Positions 9,901 to 20,633 of a stretch of 64,000 nucleotides of DNA are shown piece after piece (position 1 is the first letter of the stretch; each line of letters opens with the position of its first letter). The DNA is from JACRCT01 sp049841135. Its GTDB lineage: Bacteria > Myxococcota > Myxococcia > Myxococcales > UBA5297. The notes under the pieces are model-generated. The model was not told the origin of the DNA and made no database searches. It saw only the letters and a program-made list of their open reading frames with translations. Location: NCBI GenBank assembly GCA_049841135.1, contig JASGHK010000002.1, forward strand, positions 868,001-932,000. Direction: 5' to 3'. Made by a program: the position numbers and the translations under genes.

Positions 9901-12900
9901 CCAGGGGCCACGTACGCGAAGCTGCCGGCGAGCGGACCCGGGTTCTCGGTCGTGGGGGTGATGGTGTCCACCTCCCAGTTCTGGCTGTAGGTGCAGTCGA
10001 AGTGCTTGGTGTCGCAGCTGTAGAGCTGCGTCACGTACTCGAAGCCGTAGGTCGGCTTGGCACAGGTGAGCCCGGTCTCGACGTTCACCCCGAGGTAGAG
10101 CACGTCGTTGTGCTCGAAGAAGGCGTTCGAGTAGTGGAAGAGGGCCCGCTGGGCCGAGGGGTAGGTGTAGTAGAGCGGCGCCCCCAACTGGCACGTCTCC
10201 TTCTGGTTTGCCGGCCCCGCCGAGATCGCGTCCAGCCCCGCGGAGATCCAGCCCGGCACCGCCTCGGCCACCGACCGGTTGGAGGCGACCTTGAGCCCCG
10301 CGCCGTTCACCGCCCGCACCTCGATGTCGTACGGGCGGAAGTTGCGCAGCCACGGCAGCACGTAGGAGGTCCCCGCGACATCGGCGGCGTGGGTGGGGTT
10401 GACGAACTGCTTCAAGGTCGGCGCGTACCAGACCTCATAGCGGTCGATGCCCGACTCCGGGTCGAACGCCGCGCTCCAGGAGAGCCGCGCGATCTCCGAC
10501 TCCGCGACCGGCGTCGCCAGCACCGGCGCTCCGCCGGTCGTGGTGCCCGGAGCGGTCGAGTCGAAGCGCACCGGCACCGAGATGGGGAAGGGGGTGACGT
10601 TCAGGGCGGCGTCGCGCACGCACAGCGCCACCACGCCCGTCACGCTGGTGGTCACGCCGGTGACGGTGGCGCTGGTCGCGTAGGCCTTGTAGTCGGCGTC
10701 CAGGCAGAGGTTGCCGCAGAGGCTGGGCGCGGCGAGGTCTGCCTTGAGGCACTGCGTCAGAGTCGGTGACAACGCGTCGCTCGCGGCGAGCGTCACGTCC
10801 ACCGCGGACGCGTTCACGTACCGCTTGTCGGCCGCGAAGGAGGTGACGGTCGGCGGGGTCGTGTCCAGCGTGACGCCGACGCTCTGGGTCGCCTCGCGCC
10901 CTGCCCCGTCGCGGATCTTCGCGTAGACGATCTTGGCCCCGTCGCCGGCGGAGAGGACGAAGGGCACCGACGTCTGGTACGGGACCCAGCTCGCGCCATA
11001 GAAGGCCGAGTCCTGGGACAGCATCATCTGCAGGATCGAGCCGGGCGGCGGGTCGGTCGCCGTGAGGTTGACCGTGACGCTCGCCGACTTGGTCCAGGCG
11101 GAGGTCGGCGCCGAGGTGGTGTTGACGAGCAGCGAGGTGATGGTGGGCGCGTCGAGGTCGAGCTTGATGCCCGCGTTCGCCTGCACCGTACGGCCCGCGC
11201 CGTCCCGGACGCACAGGTAGACCGTGTGCGCCCCCGCGGTGTTGGTCAGGTTCCAGGAGGCGTAGCTCGCCTGGAAGCTGCCCCACGGCAGCCCGCCGGA
11301 GCTGCAGTCGGGCGGCGTGTCGTTGACCAGCGCCATCTGCACCGCCGAGCACGCGGTCGTCGACAAGGTCAAGTCCACGGTCCGGCTGGCGGTGTAGCTC
11401 GCCCCGCCGTTGATGGAGATCGACGCGGAGGGCGCCGCGGTCGCCACGGTGGTCGAGAAGCGGAAGGCGGCGGTGGTGTTGTACGCCGCGTCGCGGAACT
11501 CGGCGTTGATGCTCTTCGCCCCTTCGCCGGGGGTCAGCGTCACGGTCGGCGCGGCGGCGTAGGTGATCCACGCGTTGACGCCGGCGGCGGAGCTGTTGAC
11601 CTCGGTGAGGTCGCCGCTCAGGCGCATCTGCAGCGGCGAGGTGTCGACGACGGTCAGGGTGAGCGCCGGCTTGCTCGACGCCGTGCACGCCGCCACGGTG
11701 GCGGTGGTGACGGTCGGCACCACGGCGTCGTAGACGATGGAGCTCGACGGCGCGGTGGGGGTCACCCGCCCCGCGGCGTCCTTGAGGCAGACGAAGACCG
11801 AGCAGGTCGAGCCGGAGGAGCAGGAGAGCGTCCAGAGGTTGCTCGCCGTGAACGGCAGCCAGTCGGTGACGGAGGAGCAGTCGGGCGAGCTGTGGGCGAG
11901 CTTGATCGACACGACGTCGCTCGCCTGCCCGGTGACGTTGACGGTCACGTTGGGCGAGCCGGTGTAGCCCGCCTGCCCGGAGCCCACCACCGACACCGTC
12001 CCCGAGGGACTCGTCAGGTCGACGGTGATCGTCGCCTTCAGCGGCGTGGCCGTGAAGTTGCCGGCCGCGTCCTTGAGGCAGACGGCGACGACGTGCGGAC
12101 CCTCGGCCAGCGAGTAGGAGGAGTTGACCGCCACGAACGGATCGTAGGTCGCGGTCGCGCAGCTCAGCGCCCCGTCGGCGACGACCTTCATCTGCGTCGC
12201 GCCGCTGGCGTCGAAGGCGGTGATGGCGAGCGGCACGGTGCTCGAGGTGCTGTAGGCCGCGCCGCCGGCCAAGGTGAAGTAGCCGGTGGGGGCCACGGTG
12301 TCGACGGTGACCGAGTCGGTGTAGGTCGTGGTCTGGTTGCGCGCGGCGTCGCGGAAGATGACGTTGACGGTCTTCTTGCCGTCGCCGGCGGTCAGCGTGA
12401 TCCCCTGGCTCGCCGAGTAGGTCATCCAGACGTTCGGCGAGCCGCCCGCCACCGCGGCGACGTCGCCGAAGATGAGCATCTCGCTCGCCGTGCCGGTCAC
12501 CGTGGAGGTGATCGTCGCCGAGAAGGACGAGGTGTACTTGCCACCGGCCAGCGCGAAGCTCGTCACCACCGGCGCCACGTTGTCGAAGTCGATGCTGTCG
12601 GAGATGAGCGTCGAGGTGCGCCCGGACGGCTTCTGCAGACAGGCGTAGACGGTGCAAGTGGTGCCCGAGGCGCACCCCAGGGTGTGAGAGAAGCTCGACT
12701 GGTAGGAAGCCCAGGTCGTCAGGTTGCTGCAGTCGAGCGCGGCGTTGGAGACCGCCATCGAGGCGACCCCCGCCGAGGCGGTGAGCGCCGCGGTGACGGT
12801 GGCGACGTTGGTGTTGGCTGCGCCGCCCGCCAGGACCAGGGTCCCGCTCGGGGGCGTCAGGTCGACGGTGACGTCGTCGGAGCCCAGCGCCGCGACGTTG

Positions 12901-15900
12901 CCGGCGCCGTCCTTGAGGCAGCCGTAGACCGTGTGCGAGCCGTCGGTGTTCGGCAGCGCCCAGGCGCTGCGCACCGGCGAGTAAGGCTCCCAGGTGCTGA
13001 CCGACGCGCAGGTGAGCGGCGCGTCGTTGGCGAACGCCATCCCCACCACGCCCGAGGCGTCGATGGCGGTGATCGCCAGGCTCGACGAGGTGGCGATGGC
13101 GTACGGGGCGTTCCCGTTGACCGTCAGGAAGCCTGACGGCGGGGTCTTGTCGAGCGTGATGGACGTGAACGAGAGGTCGGTCACGTTGTCCGCCGAGTCC
13201 TTGCACTTGATGGAGACGTTCTTCAGGCCGTCGCCGGCGGCCAGGGTCACCGTCACCGGGCTGGTGGTGGCCATCCAGCTGTTGGGCGCTCCGCCGGACA
13301 CCGCGGTGACGTCCCCGCCGATCCACACCTTGCCCGCGGAGTCGGAGGTGGTGATGACGCCGGTCACCGCCTCGGTCCGGGTGAGGGTCGCTCCGCCCGC
13401 CAGCGCGATCGCGCACAGGGCCGGGGACGAGGTGTCGAGCGTGACCGTGGGGTTGGCGCCGAACGGGGAGGCCGAGACGTTCCCGGCCGCGTCCTGCGTG
13501 CACAGGAAGGCCTCCTTCAGGCCGTCGGCCCCCGACAGGTGCCAGCTCTCGTTGGCGACCTGGTAGGTGGTGACGCCGGCATTGGTGGTCGTCCCGATCA
13601 CGTTGGGAGTCTCATAGGTGGCGGTGGCGCAGGAGAACGCCTGCGGCGACCAGGCGACGCCCGCCAGCGGGGCCCAGGTGGTGGTCACCGACGCCTTGAG
13701 CACCAGGTCGCGGGTGCTCACCAGCGACTCGGCGGTGTTGTCGGTCTTGTCCAGGAAGAAGCCCAGCGAGCCCACCAGCGGCGGCGTGCGGTCGAAGTCC
13801 AGCGACTGCACCGGGTTCACGCCAGCACTCGCCGGGACCGCGAGGTTGCCGGCCGCGTCGCGCAGGCAGACGCGCACCGGCTTCGGGCCCTCGGGGTCCG
13901 TGGCCGACGAGGTGACCGCCTTGACGCTCAGGTCCACCCCGGTCGACGCCGCTCCCGGCAGGAGCTGGTAGGAGCCGGAGTCGGTGGGGCAGGCCCCGCC
14001 GCCGACCACCAGGGCGTAGTCCTTCACGCCGCTGCCGGCCTCGGTCCCCGAGAGCACGTCGCGGGCGACGACCGCCACATGCAGGTACGGCCGCGCCTCG
14101 GTCAGGTAAGGCGGCGTGTTGGCGGGATCCACCGACTCCAGCTCGGGCGCCTGGCGGTCGATGAAGAGCGAGGAGTGCTTCCACTCGGTGGGCGCGCCCG
14201 ACACCACGTAGCGCAGGTAGACGGTCACCGTGCCGCTCACCGTTCCCAGTTCGATGAGGGGCGGCGTCGAGGCGTCGAAGACCGTGATCGCCGTCATCGG
14301 CGTGTAGGTGGGCGAGAGCGACCAGTCGATCTCGGTCGCACCCTGCGGCGGGGAGATCTCCAGCCGCACCGTCGCGTTGTCGGCGTCGGTGCCGTGGCAG
14401 CGCGCGACGTAGGGCACGCCCAGCAGCGACACGAGTTGCTTGTCGGCGCTGGCGTAGTGCTCGCAGTCCAGGAAGTTGAAGGCCCCCGTCATCTGGTCGA
14501 GGACCAGCATGCCGGCGTCGTAAATGCCCTTGGGGGGGATGGTGATGCCCGTCAGCTGCCTGGAGAGGAAGCCCTCCTTGGAGGCGGTGAGGGTGTAGCC
14601 GGTGTCGGCGGGGATCTGCTCGACGCTGAAGATCCCGGAGTCGCGCGTCGCGGTCGCCCAGGTGACGCCGTTCTTCTCGACGCTGATGAGCACGCCGGCG
14701 CTCGACGCCGCGCCGGCCAGCGTCACCTTGCCGCTGACCGCTCCGCGGGAGCGCTCGAGCGTGACGGGCGGCAGCGCGATGGCCTGGCCCGCCCCGAGGC
14801 TGAACGGCCCGGCGAGCGAGGAGTCGTAGCCCGCCACGGAGACGGCGACCGAGTACGTCCCCGGCGGCAGGTTCGGGAAGGAGAAGGTCCCGTCGATCCC
14901 GGTGACGACGTTGGGCGCCGTGGCCGGGCTGCCATTGAGGTCCGCCCCCAGGAGCGCCGCCGTCGCGCCCGACTGGTTCCCGCTGGAGGAGAAGACGACG
15001 CTGCCGGAGAATCGTGGCGTCGCGCCGCAGCTTGAGCGTGCGCTCCTCGGGAAGCGCCGTGCTCGCCGGCGCCTCCTCGGCGCCGCCTGCCGGAACGACG
15101 GCCGGGATGGGCCCCAGCGGCAGGTAGTTCGCGGCGGCGGCCGTCAGGGAGTGCGGCCCGGCGGGGATGCCGTCGATGCGGTACTTGCCGTCCACGCCGG
15201 TCAGGCCCGTGAAGGACGTCCCGGCGACGAAGATCTGGATGCCGCTGCCGTCGGTCCGGCCCTCGAGCGCCAGCGTCCCGAAGAGCGAGCCGCGCGAGAG
15301 CGCCAGGGTCTCGGAGGAGAGCGTCACCACGTCCCCGGCGTTGACCGAGACCTGCACCGTCTTCGAGTCGTAGCTCGACCGCGCGAGGAGCAGCGCGTGC
15401 GCCCCGGCGCCCACCGGCAGCACGAAGCGGCCCTGGTCGTCGGTGGTCACCGTCGCCCCGCCCGTCACCGAGACCGAGGTGCCCGCGAGCGGCCCCGGCG
15501 CGGACCCGCCGTCGGCGCCCACCCCGCCCGCGTCCGGCTCCGGCGTGCCCGCGTCCACCGAGTCCCAGCACGAGCTGCGCTGTGCCACGCCCTCCAGGAA
15601 CACGCAGCCGCGCACCTGCGCGGGAATCGCCTCGAGCTTGGCGAGCCCCAGGTCGAGCGTCTGGTCCGGCGAGACCGAGGTGGTGGGCAGGTCGACGGTC
15701 TTGTAGCCCTGCTTGCTCAGCTGGACCTCGTAGTCGGCCACGCGCAGGTTCTCGATGATCCAGCGGCCGGCGCCGTCGCTCGTCGTCTCTCCGGCGGGCC
15801 TGCTCTCTCCGGGGATCGTCACCGCGACGCGCACCCCCGAGTGGTCCGTGCCGCCCTCGCCGAGCTGGACGGTGCCGCTGAGCCCACCCGTCTGCCAGTC

Positions 15901-16824
15901 CATCTTCACGGTCGGCAGCACCGAGGTCTGTCCGGCGCCCACCGCGACCGACACCGACTGCGTCCTGAAGCCGGTGAGCGTGAAGGTGACGTTGTAGATG
16001 CCGGCCGGCATCGGCGAGAGCTTGAAGTTGCGGCCCTCCGCGTCGGGCTGGGGGTCGCTGGTGACCTGCAGCACGTGGTGGTTGCCCTGCAGCGTGGTGC
16101 CGTCGGCCTTGACGAACACTCCGCCGCCGTCGAGCGCACCCCGGACCGTGACGATCCCGGTGATGACGCCGGGGTCGGCGGCGAGGGTGATGTCGGGCGC
16201 CGTGGTGGTCTGGTTGCGGGCGACGACGAGGTTGGGCTGCAGGGCCGGCTTGAAGCCGTCCTTGGAGGCGGTGAGGTTGTAGCTGCCCTCGGGCAGGCCC
16301 GAGAACGCGTAGTTGCCCTGCGCGTCGGTCTGCACCGAGCCGGGGACGCCTTCGATGGAGACGCTGACGCCCGCGTTGCTCTGCGTCCCCTCGCCGCCCG
16401 CGAGCTGCTCGAGCTTCACCACGCCGGCGATGCCCCCGCGCGCGACGCGCAGCGTGATGGGCGTGACGGCGACGTCCTTGCCGCCGTTCTCCAGCGTCAC
16501 GCTGACGCTGTAGGCGTAGCCGACCTCGAAGCCACCCTTGGTCGCGCTGACCGTGTAGATCCCCGGTGGCACCTTGTCGATGCGGTAGTGCCCCTGGGCG
16601 TCGGTCTTCCCCGGCCGGCCCGCCTCCACGACCAGCACGTCGATCTGGTCGAGCGCGCCGTCCTTCTGGTCCCAGGGCGGCTCGAGGCCGATGGTCCCGA
16701 CGAGCGTCGCCTTCGCCTGGAGGTCCTTGGGCGTCTGCGGGTCGTAGGGGTTGGTGTGGCTCACGGTCGAGTTGCACGCCGCGAGAGCCAGCCACATCGA
16801 CGCGAGGGAGAGGACGCGCTTCAT
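6941..16824 (-). CDS. Giant multidomain lipoprotein (about 3,290 aa; two +1 frameshifts)
   Basis: Start ATG 16824 gives MKRVLSLASMWLALAAC, a lipoprotein signal with lipobox LAAC. The frame shifts by +1 at 15009-15013 and at 9556-9560, both GANTC sites; repairing them to GATC gives one ORF to the stop at 6941. Residues about 30-780 are consecutive carboxypeptidase-regulatory/Cna-B-like domains (TDAQGHYRIDKVPPGIYTV, TDAQGNYAFSGLPEGSYNL). About 940-2070 are roughly ten Ig-like repeats with D(T/L)xPPSG starts and CLKDxAGN cores. About 2090-2195 is a fibronectin type III-like domain. The final 1,100 residues are Cys- and aromatic-rich repeats with a propeller flavour. Likely a cell-surface stalk or adhesin anchored in the outer membrane. 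Partner unknown. Confidence 0.8.
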
Positions 16825-16896
16825 GAAAGCTCCTGGTGGCCGCTTCGTCGCTCCCCCCGAAGCAGGGACGCCGGCGGACCGGGCGTAGTTGTTAGC

Positions 16897-16916
16897 AAAA
16901 AACCGAGAGTCTCGGT
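16897..16916 (-). terminator. Rho-independent terminator
   Basis: On the minus strand a short palindrome (ACCGA...TCGGT) is followed directly by six T residues. It lies just downstream of the 16978-17451 gene and upstream of the giant lipoprotein gene, so it separates the two transcription units. Confidence 0.6.
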
Positions 16917-16977
16917 GTGTCGCCGGTCACTCCGCCAGGACGCCCCGGATTGGGGCCCGGCCGGACTGCCCGAGAAG

Positions 16978-17451
16978 CTAGGAGCCTTCGAGCCGGCGCA
17001 GCCACTCTTCGAGGCTCGACAGCCTGGGCTCGCCGGCACGGACCTCGTACGCCGGCGCCCACCGCTCCTCCCAATGGGCCCAGAGCGTTCCGGCGGCCTC
17101 GCCCTCCACGACGAGCCACCACGTGCCGTCTTCGGTGACGCTCACCGCGCCCGCCAGCTCCTCGCCGTCCGACGCCCCGAGGACCACCTCCTCGGCCTCG
17201 GTCTCGAGGACGATCTCGAACCCGCCCGCCTCTGACTCGAAGACGCTGGCCCACGCCGCCGCGGGCCGCTCGAAGACCGCGACCTGGCCCGCCGGGCCGC
17301 GCGCCAGGTCGGCCCGCGCGATGCGCAGCGCACCTTCGCGGCCGATCGGGAACGGGCCCGCGCGCAGCGTCTCTCGGGCGATCACGCAGGCCGCGCCCTC
17401 CCCGGCGACGGCCCTCTCGAACTCCGCCAGGATGCGCTCGCCCGCGGCCAT
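16978..17451 (-). CDS. Hypothetical protein, 157 aa
   Basis: An acidic soluble protein of 157 residues (MAAGERILAEFERAVAG...), Trp-rich in its second half (TWWLVVEGEAAGTLWAHWEE). No signal peptide, membrane segment or known motif is visible. It starts 4 bp after the stop of the upstream 17956-17456 membrane gene, so the two are probably co-transcribed. A terminator follows it. Codon usage matches its neighbours. Function unknown. Confidence 0.7.
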   Translation of the reverse strand: MAAGERILAEFERAVAGEGAACVIARETLRAGPFPIGREGALRIARADLARGPAGQVAVFERPAAAWASVFESEAGGFEIVLETEAEEVVLGASDGEELAGAVSVTEDGTWWLVVEGEAAGTLWAHWEERWAPAYEVRAGEPRLSSLEEWLRRLEGS

Positions 17452-17455
17452 CGCC

Positions 17456-17956
17456 CTACCCCGCTTTCCCGTTGGCGGCCTTCGCCTCGGCGCGGTTCGC
17501 CCGCACCTCCATCAGGCGGAACAGGCCCAGGGTCATCGCCCGCACGCGGTTCTCGTAGCCGAAGTACACGAAGACGTAAGCGGCAATGAGCACCAGCAGC
17601 AGCAGCTCGAGGATGCCCAGCGCGACGACCAGCGGGCCGCCGACGAACCCGGGGAGGAGGATGAAGAAGAGGATGCCCACGAACATGAAGGCGCCGAAGT
17701 GCATCCGCCGCTCTTCGCGCTCGGCGATGACGCGCTCGTGGTGGTAGCCCTCGAGCCAGGCGAGCTCCTCGTCGGTCACCGAGTCGGGCACGGTCGCGAA
17801 GTGGGCCTTGGCCAGGTCGTCGTAGAGCGCCAGGCGCTTGCTCTTGGGCTTGCCGACGGCGATCTGCGCCTCGTCGTACGGCGAGCCGTCGAAGTACTTG
17901 GGGACGCCCGCGGGCGGGTGGTTCTGCACGCTACGGATGCTGCCCTCGTCGGCCAT
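17456..17956 (-). CDS. Two-TM membrane hypothetical protein
   Basis: A 166-residue protein with a soluble N-terminal half of about 95 residues (contains HPPAGVPKYFDGSPYDEAQ and a Glu/Arg-rich helix). Two adjacent hydrophobic segments follow at about residues 96-140 (FGAFMFVGILFFILLPGFVGG and VVALGILELLLLVLIAAYVF), then a basic cytoplasmic tail. The family is not recognised. It is likely the first gene of a two-gene operon with the downstream 157-residue protein. It is divergent from the DNA glycosylase gene, with 78 bp between the start codons. Confidence 0.75.
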   Translation of the reverse strand: MADEGSIRSVQNHPPAGVPKYFDGSPYDEAQIAVGKPKSKRLALYDDLAKAHFATVPDSVTDEELAWLEGYHHERVIAEREERRMHFGAFMFVGILFFILLPGFVGGPLVVALGILELLLLVLIAAYVFVYFGYENRVRAMTLGLFRLMEVRANRAEAKAANGKAG

Positions 17957-18034
17957 GGGCTTCCTCCCTCGGGGACTGCGGACCGGGGCGTATTATCGTC
18001 GCGCCGCGCTGCTTTGACGACGGCGGAGCCTTCG

Positions 18035-18943
18035 ATGCCCGAGTACCCCGACATCACGGTCTACCTGGAGTCGCTCGAGCGCCGGGTGAAGGGGCAGACG
18101 CTCGCGAAGGTCCGCGTGGCGAGCCCCTTCGTCGTGCGCACCTTCGACCCGCCGATCTCCGAGGCCCAGGGCAAGAAGGTCCTGGGCCTGCGGCGGCTGG
18201 GCAAGCGAATCGTCTTCGAGCTCGAGCAAGGCCTCTTCCTGGTCGTCCACCTGATGATCGCCGGGCGCTTCCGCTGGCTGGAGGAGAGCGGCGCCAAGGT
18301 CCCCGGGAAGCTGGGGCTCGCCGCCTTCGACTTCCCGACCGGCACGCTGGTGCTCACCGAGGCCTCGACCAAGAAGCGCGCCTCGCTGCACCTGGTGCGC
18401 GGGGAGAAGGCGCTCGAGCCCTTCTCGCGGGGCGGCCTGGAGATCTTCGAGGCCGACCTCGCGGCCTTCCGCAGAGCGCTCGCCAGCGAGAACCACACCC
18501 TCAAGCGCTCGCTGACCGACCCCACCCTCTTCTCGGGCATCGGCAACGCCTACTCGGACGAGATCCTCCACCGCGCGCGCCTGTCGCCGGTGCAGCTGAC
18601 GAAGAACCTCTCGGACGAGGAGACGGCGCGCCTGTTCGAGGCGTGCAAGGACACGCTGCGCGAGTGGACCGAGCGGCTGCGCGCCGAGGTCGGCGAAGGC
18701 TTCCCGGAGAAGGTCACCGCCTTCCGCGAGGAGATGGCCGTCCACGGCCGCTACCGCAAGCCGTGCCCGGTCTGCGGCTCGCAGGTGCTGCGCATCGCCT
18801 ATGCCGAGAACGAGACCAACTACTGCGCGCGCTGCCAGACCGGCGGGAAAGTGCTCAGCGATCGGTCGCTGGCGCGGCTGCTCAAGGACGACTGGCCCAA
18901 AACGATCGAGGAGCTGGAGGAGCGGCTGGGCCCGAAGGGGTAG
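18035..18943 (+). CDS. Fpg/Nei-family DNA glycosylase
   Basis: A 302-residue base-excision repair enzyme. The start MPEYPDITVYLESLERR supplies the N-terminal Pro-Glu pair that acts catalytically after Met removal in the MutM/Nei family. The central helix-two-turn-helix region includes LKRSLTDPTLFSGIGNAYSDEIL, matching the family's SGIGNxYxxE motif. The C-terminus carries a CxxC...CxxC zinc finger (CPVCG and CARCQ) followed by LSDRSLARLLK. Expected activity is excision of oxidised purines or pyrimidines plus AP-lyase cleavage; which substrate cannot be read from sequence. The ATG at 18035 gives the invariant N-terminus. The hairpin repeat array begins right after its stop codon. Confidence 0.92.
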   Translation: MPEYPDITVYLESLERRVKGQTLAKVRVASPFVVRTFDPPISEAQGKKVLGLRRLGKRIVFELEQGLFLVVHLMIAGRFRWLEESGAKVPGKLGLAAFDFPTGTLVLTEASTKKRASLHLVRGEKALEPFSRGGLEIFEADLAAFRRALASENHTLKRSLTDPTLFSGIGNAYSDEILHRARLSPVQLTKNLSDEETARLFEACKDTLREWTERLRAEVGEGFPEKVTAFREEMAVHGRYRKPCPVCGSQVLRIAYAENETNYCARCQTGGKVLSDRSLARLLKDDWPKTIEELEERLGPKG

Positions 18944-18944
18944 T

Positions 18945-20295
18945 GCCGGGCTTCCACGCGCTTCCACGCCGGGGACAACCTGGCCGACTTGATGACCTGA
19001 GGCGCGCTGGTGGGGTGTGGGCCCGGCTTCCACGCCGGGGTCAACCTGGCCGACTTGATGACCTGAGGCGCGCTGGTGGGGTGTGGGCTCGGCTTCCACG
19101 CCGGGGACAACCTGGCCGACTTGATGACTGAGGCGCGCTGGTGGGGTGTGGGCCCGGCTTCCACGCCGGGGACAACCTGGCCGACTTGATGACCTGAGGC
19201 GCGCTGGTGGGGTGTGGGCCCGGCTTCCACGCCGGGGTCAACCTGGCCGACTTGATGACCTGAGGCGCGCTGGTGGGGTGTGGGCCCGGCTTCCACGCCG
19301 GGGTCAACCTGGCCGACTTCATGACCTGAGGCGCGCTGGTGGGGTGTGGGCCCGGCTTCCACGCCGGGGTCAACCTGGCCGACTTGATGACCTGATGCGC
19401 GCTGGTGGGGTGTGGGCCCGGCTTCCACGCCGGGGTCAACCTGGCCGACTTGATGACCTGAGGCGCGCTGGTGGGGTGTGGGCCCGGCTTCCACGCCGGG
19501 GACAACCTGGCCGACTTTGATGACCTGAGGCGCGCTGGTGGGGTGTGGGCCCGGCTTCCACGCCGGGGTCAACCTGGCCGACTTTGATGACCTGAGGCGC
19601 GCTGGTGGGGTGTGGGCCCGGCTTCCACTCCGGGGTCAACCTGGCCGACTTTGATGACCTGAGGCGCGCTGGTGGGGTGTGGGCCCGGCTTCCACGCGCT
19701 TCCACGCCGGGGACAACCTGGCCGACTTTGATGACCTGAGGCGCGCTGGTGGGGTGTGGGCCCGGCTTCCACGCCGGGGACAACCTGGCCGACTTGATGA
19801 CCTGAGGCGCGCTGGTGGGGTGTGGGCCCGGCTTCCACGCCGGGGACAACCTGGCCGACTTGATGACCTGAGGCGCGCTGGTGGGGTGTGGGCCCGGCTT
19901 CCACGCCGGGGTCAACCTGGCCGACTTGATGACCTGAGGCGCGCTGGTGGGGTGTGGGCCCGGCTTCCACGCCGCGGTCAACCTGGCCGACTTGATGACC
20001 TGAGGCGCGCTGGTGGGGTGTGGGCCCGGCTTCCACGCGCTTCCACGCCGGGGTCAACCTGGCCGACTTGATGACCTGAGGCGCGCTGGTGGGTGTGGGC
20101 CCGGCTTCCACGCCGGGGACAACCTGGCCGACTTTGATGACCTGAGGCGCGCTGGTGGGGTGTGGGCCCGGCTTCCACGCCGGGGACAACCTGGCCGACT
20201 TTGATGACCTGAGGCGCGCTGGTGGGGTGTGGGCCCGGCTTCCACGCGCTTCCACGCCGGGGACACCTTCAAGAAAGTGATCTTCTGAAGTGCGC
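18945..20295 (+). repeat. 66-bp hairpin-bearing minisatellite, forward array (about 20 units)
   Basis: About 19 full units plus a degenerate last one, with a period of 65-66 bp. Each contains GGGCCCGGCTTCCACGCCGG, a self-complementary hairpin (stem CCCGGC/GCCGGG, loop TTCCAC, for example 19022-19039). A block then ends in GATGACCTGAGGCGCGC. Units differ by G/A (GGGGTC versus GGGGAC), by one extra T (GACTTTGATG) and by a small CTTCCACG duplication near 18950, 19690, 20033 and 20240. Because 66 bp is 22 codons, ORFs run through it in several frames, but stops, small indels and overlap on both strands argue against coding. It starts directly after the glycosylase stop codon. Confidence 0.92.
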
Positions 20296-20340
20296 TGGTG
20301 GGCCCGAAGCGCGCCTCGGATTCCAGGAACCTTCAGATGC

Positions 20341-20625
20341 CCCCGGCGTGGAAGCCGGGCCCACACCCCCGGCGCGCCTCAGAATCCTCAAGTCTGTGAG
20401 GTTGTCCCCGGCATGGAAGCCGGGCCCACACCCCCGGCGCGCCTCAGATCCTCAAGTCTGTGAGGTTGTCCCCGGCATGGAAGCCGGGCCCACACCCCCG
20501 GCGCGCCTCAGAATCCTCAAGTCTGTGAGGTTGTCCCCGGCGTGGAAGCCGGGCCCACACCCCCGGCGCGCCTCGAATCCTCAAGTCTGTGAGGTTGTCC
20601 CCGGCGTGGAAGCGCTTCCACGCCC
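20341..20625 (-). repeat. 64-65-bp hairpin minisatellite, reverse array (five units)
   Basis: Five units start at 20341, 20406, 20470, 20535 and 20599. On the minus strand they read GGGCCCGGCTTCCACGCCGG like the forward array, but their second half differs (CACAGACTTGAGGATTCTGA). They therefore form a related subfamily in opposite orientation. The array ends 8 bp before the stop codon of the minus-strand gene that finishes at 20634, so each array sits at the 3' end of one convergent gene. The spacer 20296-20340 is a degenerate junction. Confidence 0.9.
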
Positions 20626-20633
20626 AGGGCGAT

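Noticed and set aside
18643..20366. Several long ORFs on both strands across the 18.9-20.6 kb repeats (repeated RLPRRGQPGRLDDL or VGQVDPGVEAGPTPHQ)
   Set aside because: A 66-bp unit is 22 codons, so an open frame in one unit is open in all. Frames are open on both strands, broken by 1-bp unit variants, and have no ribosome sites.
18945..20625. CRISPR array
   Set aside because: The units are contiguous and 64-66 bp, with no unique spacers, and no cas genes are near.
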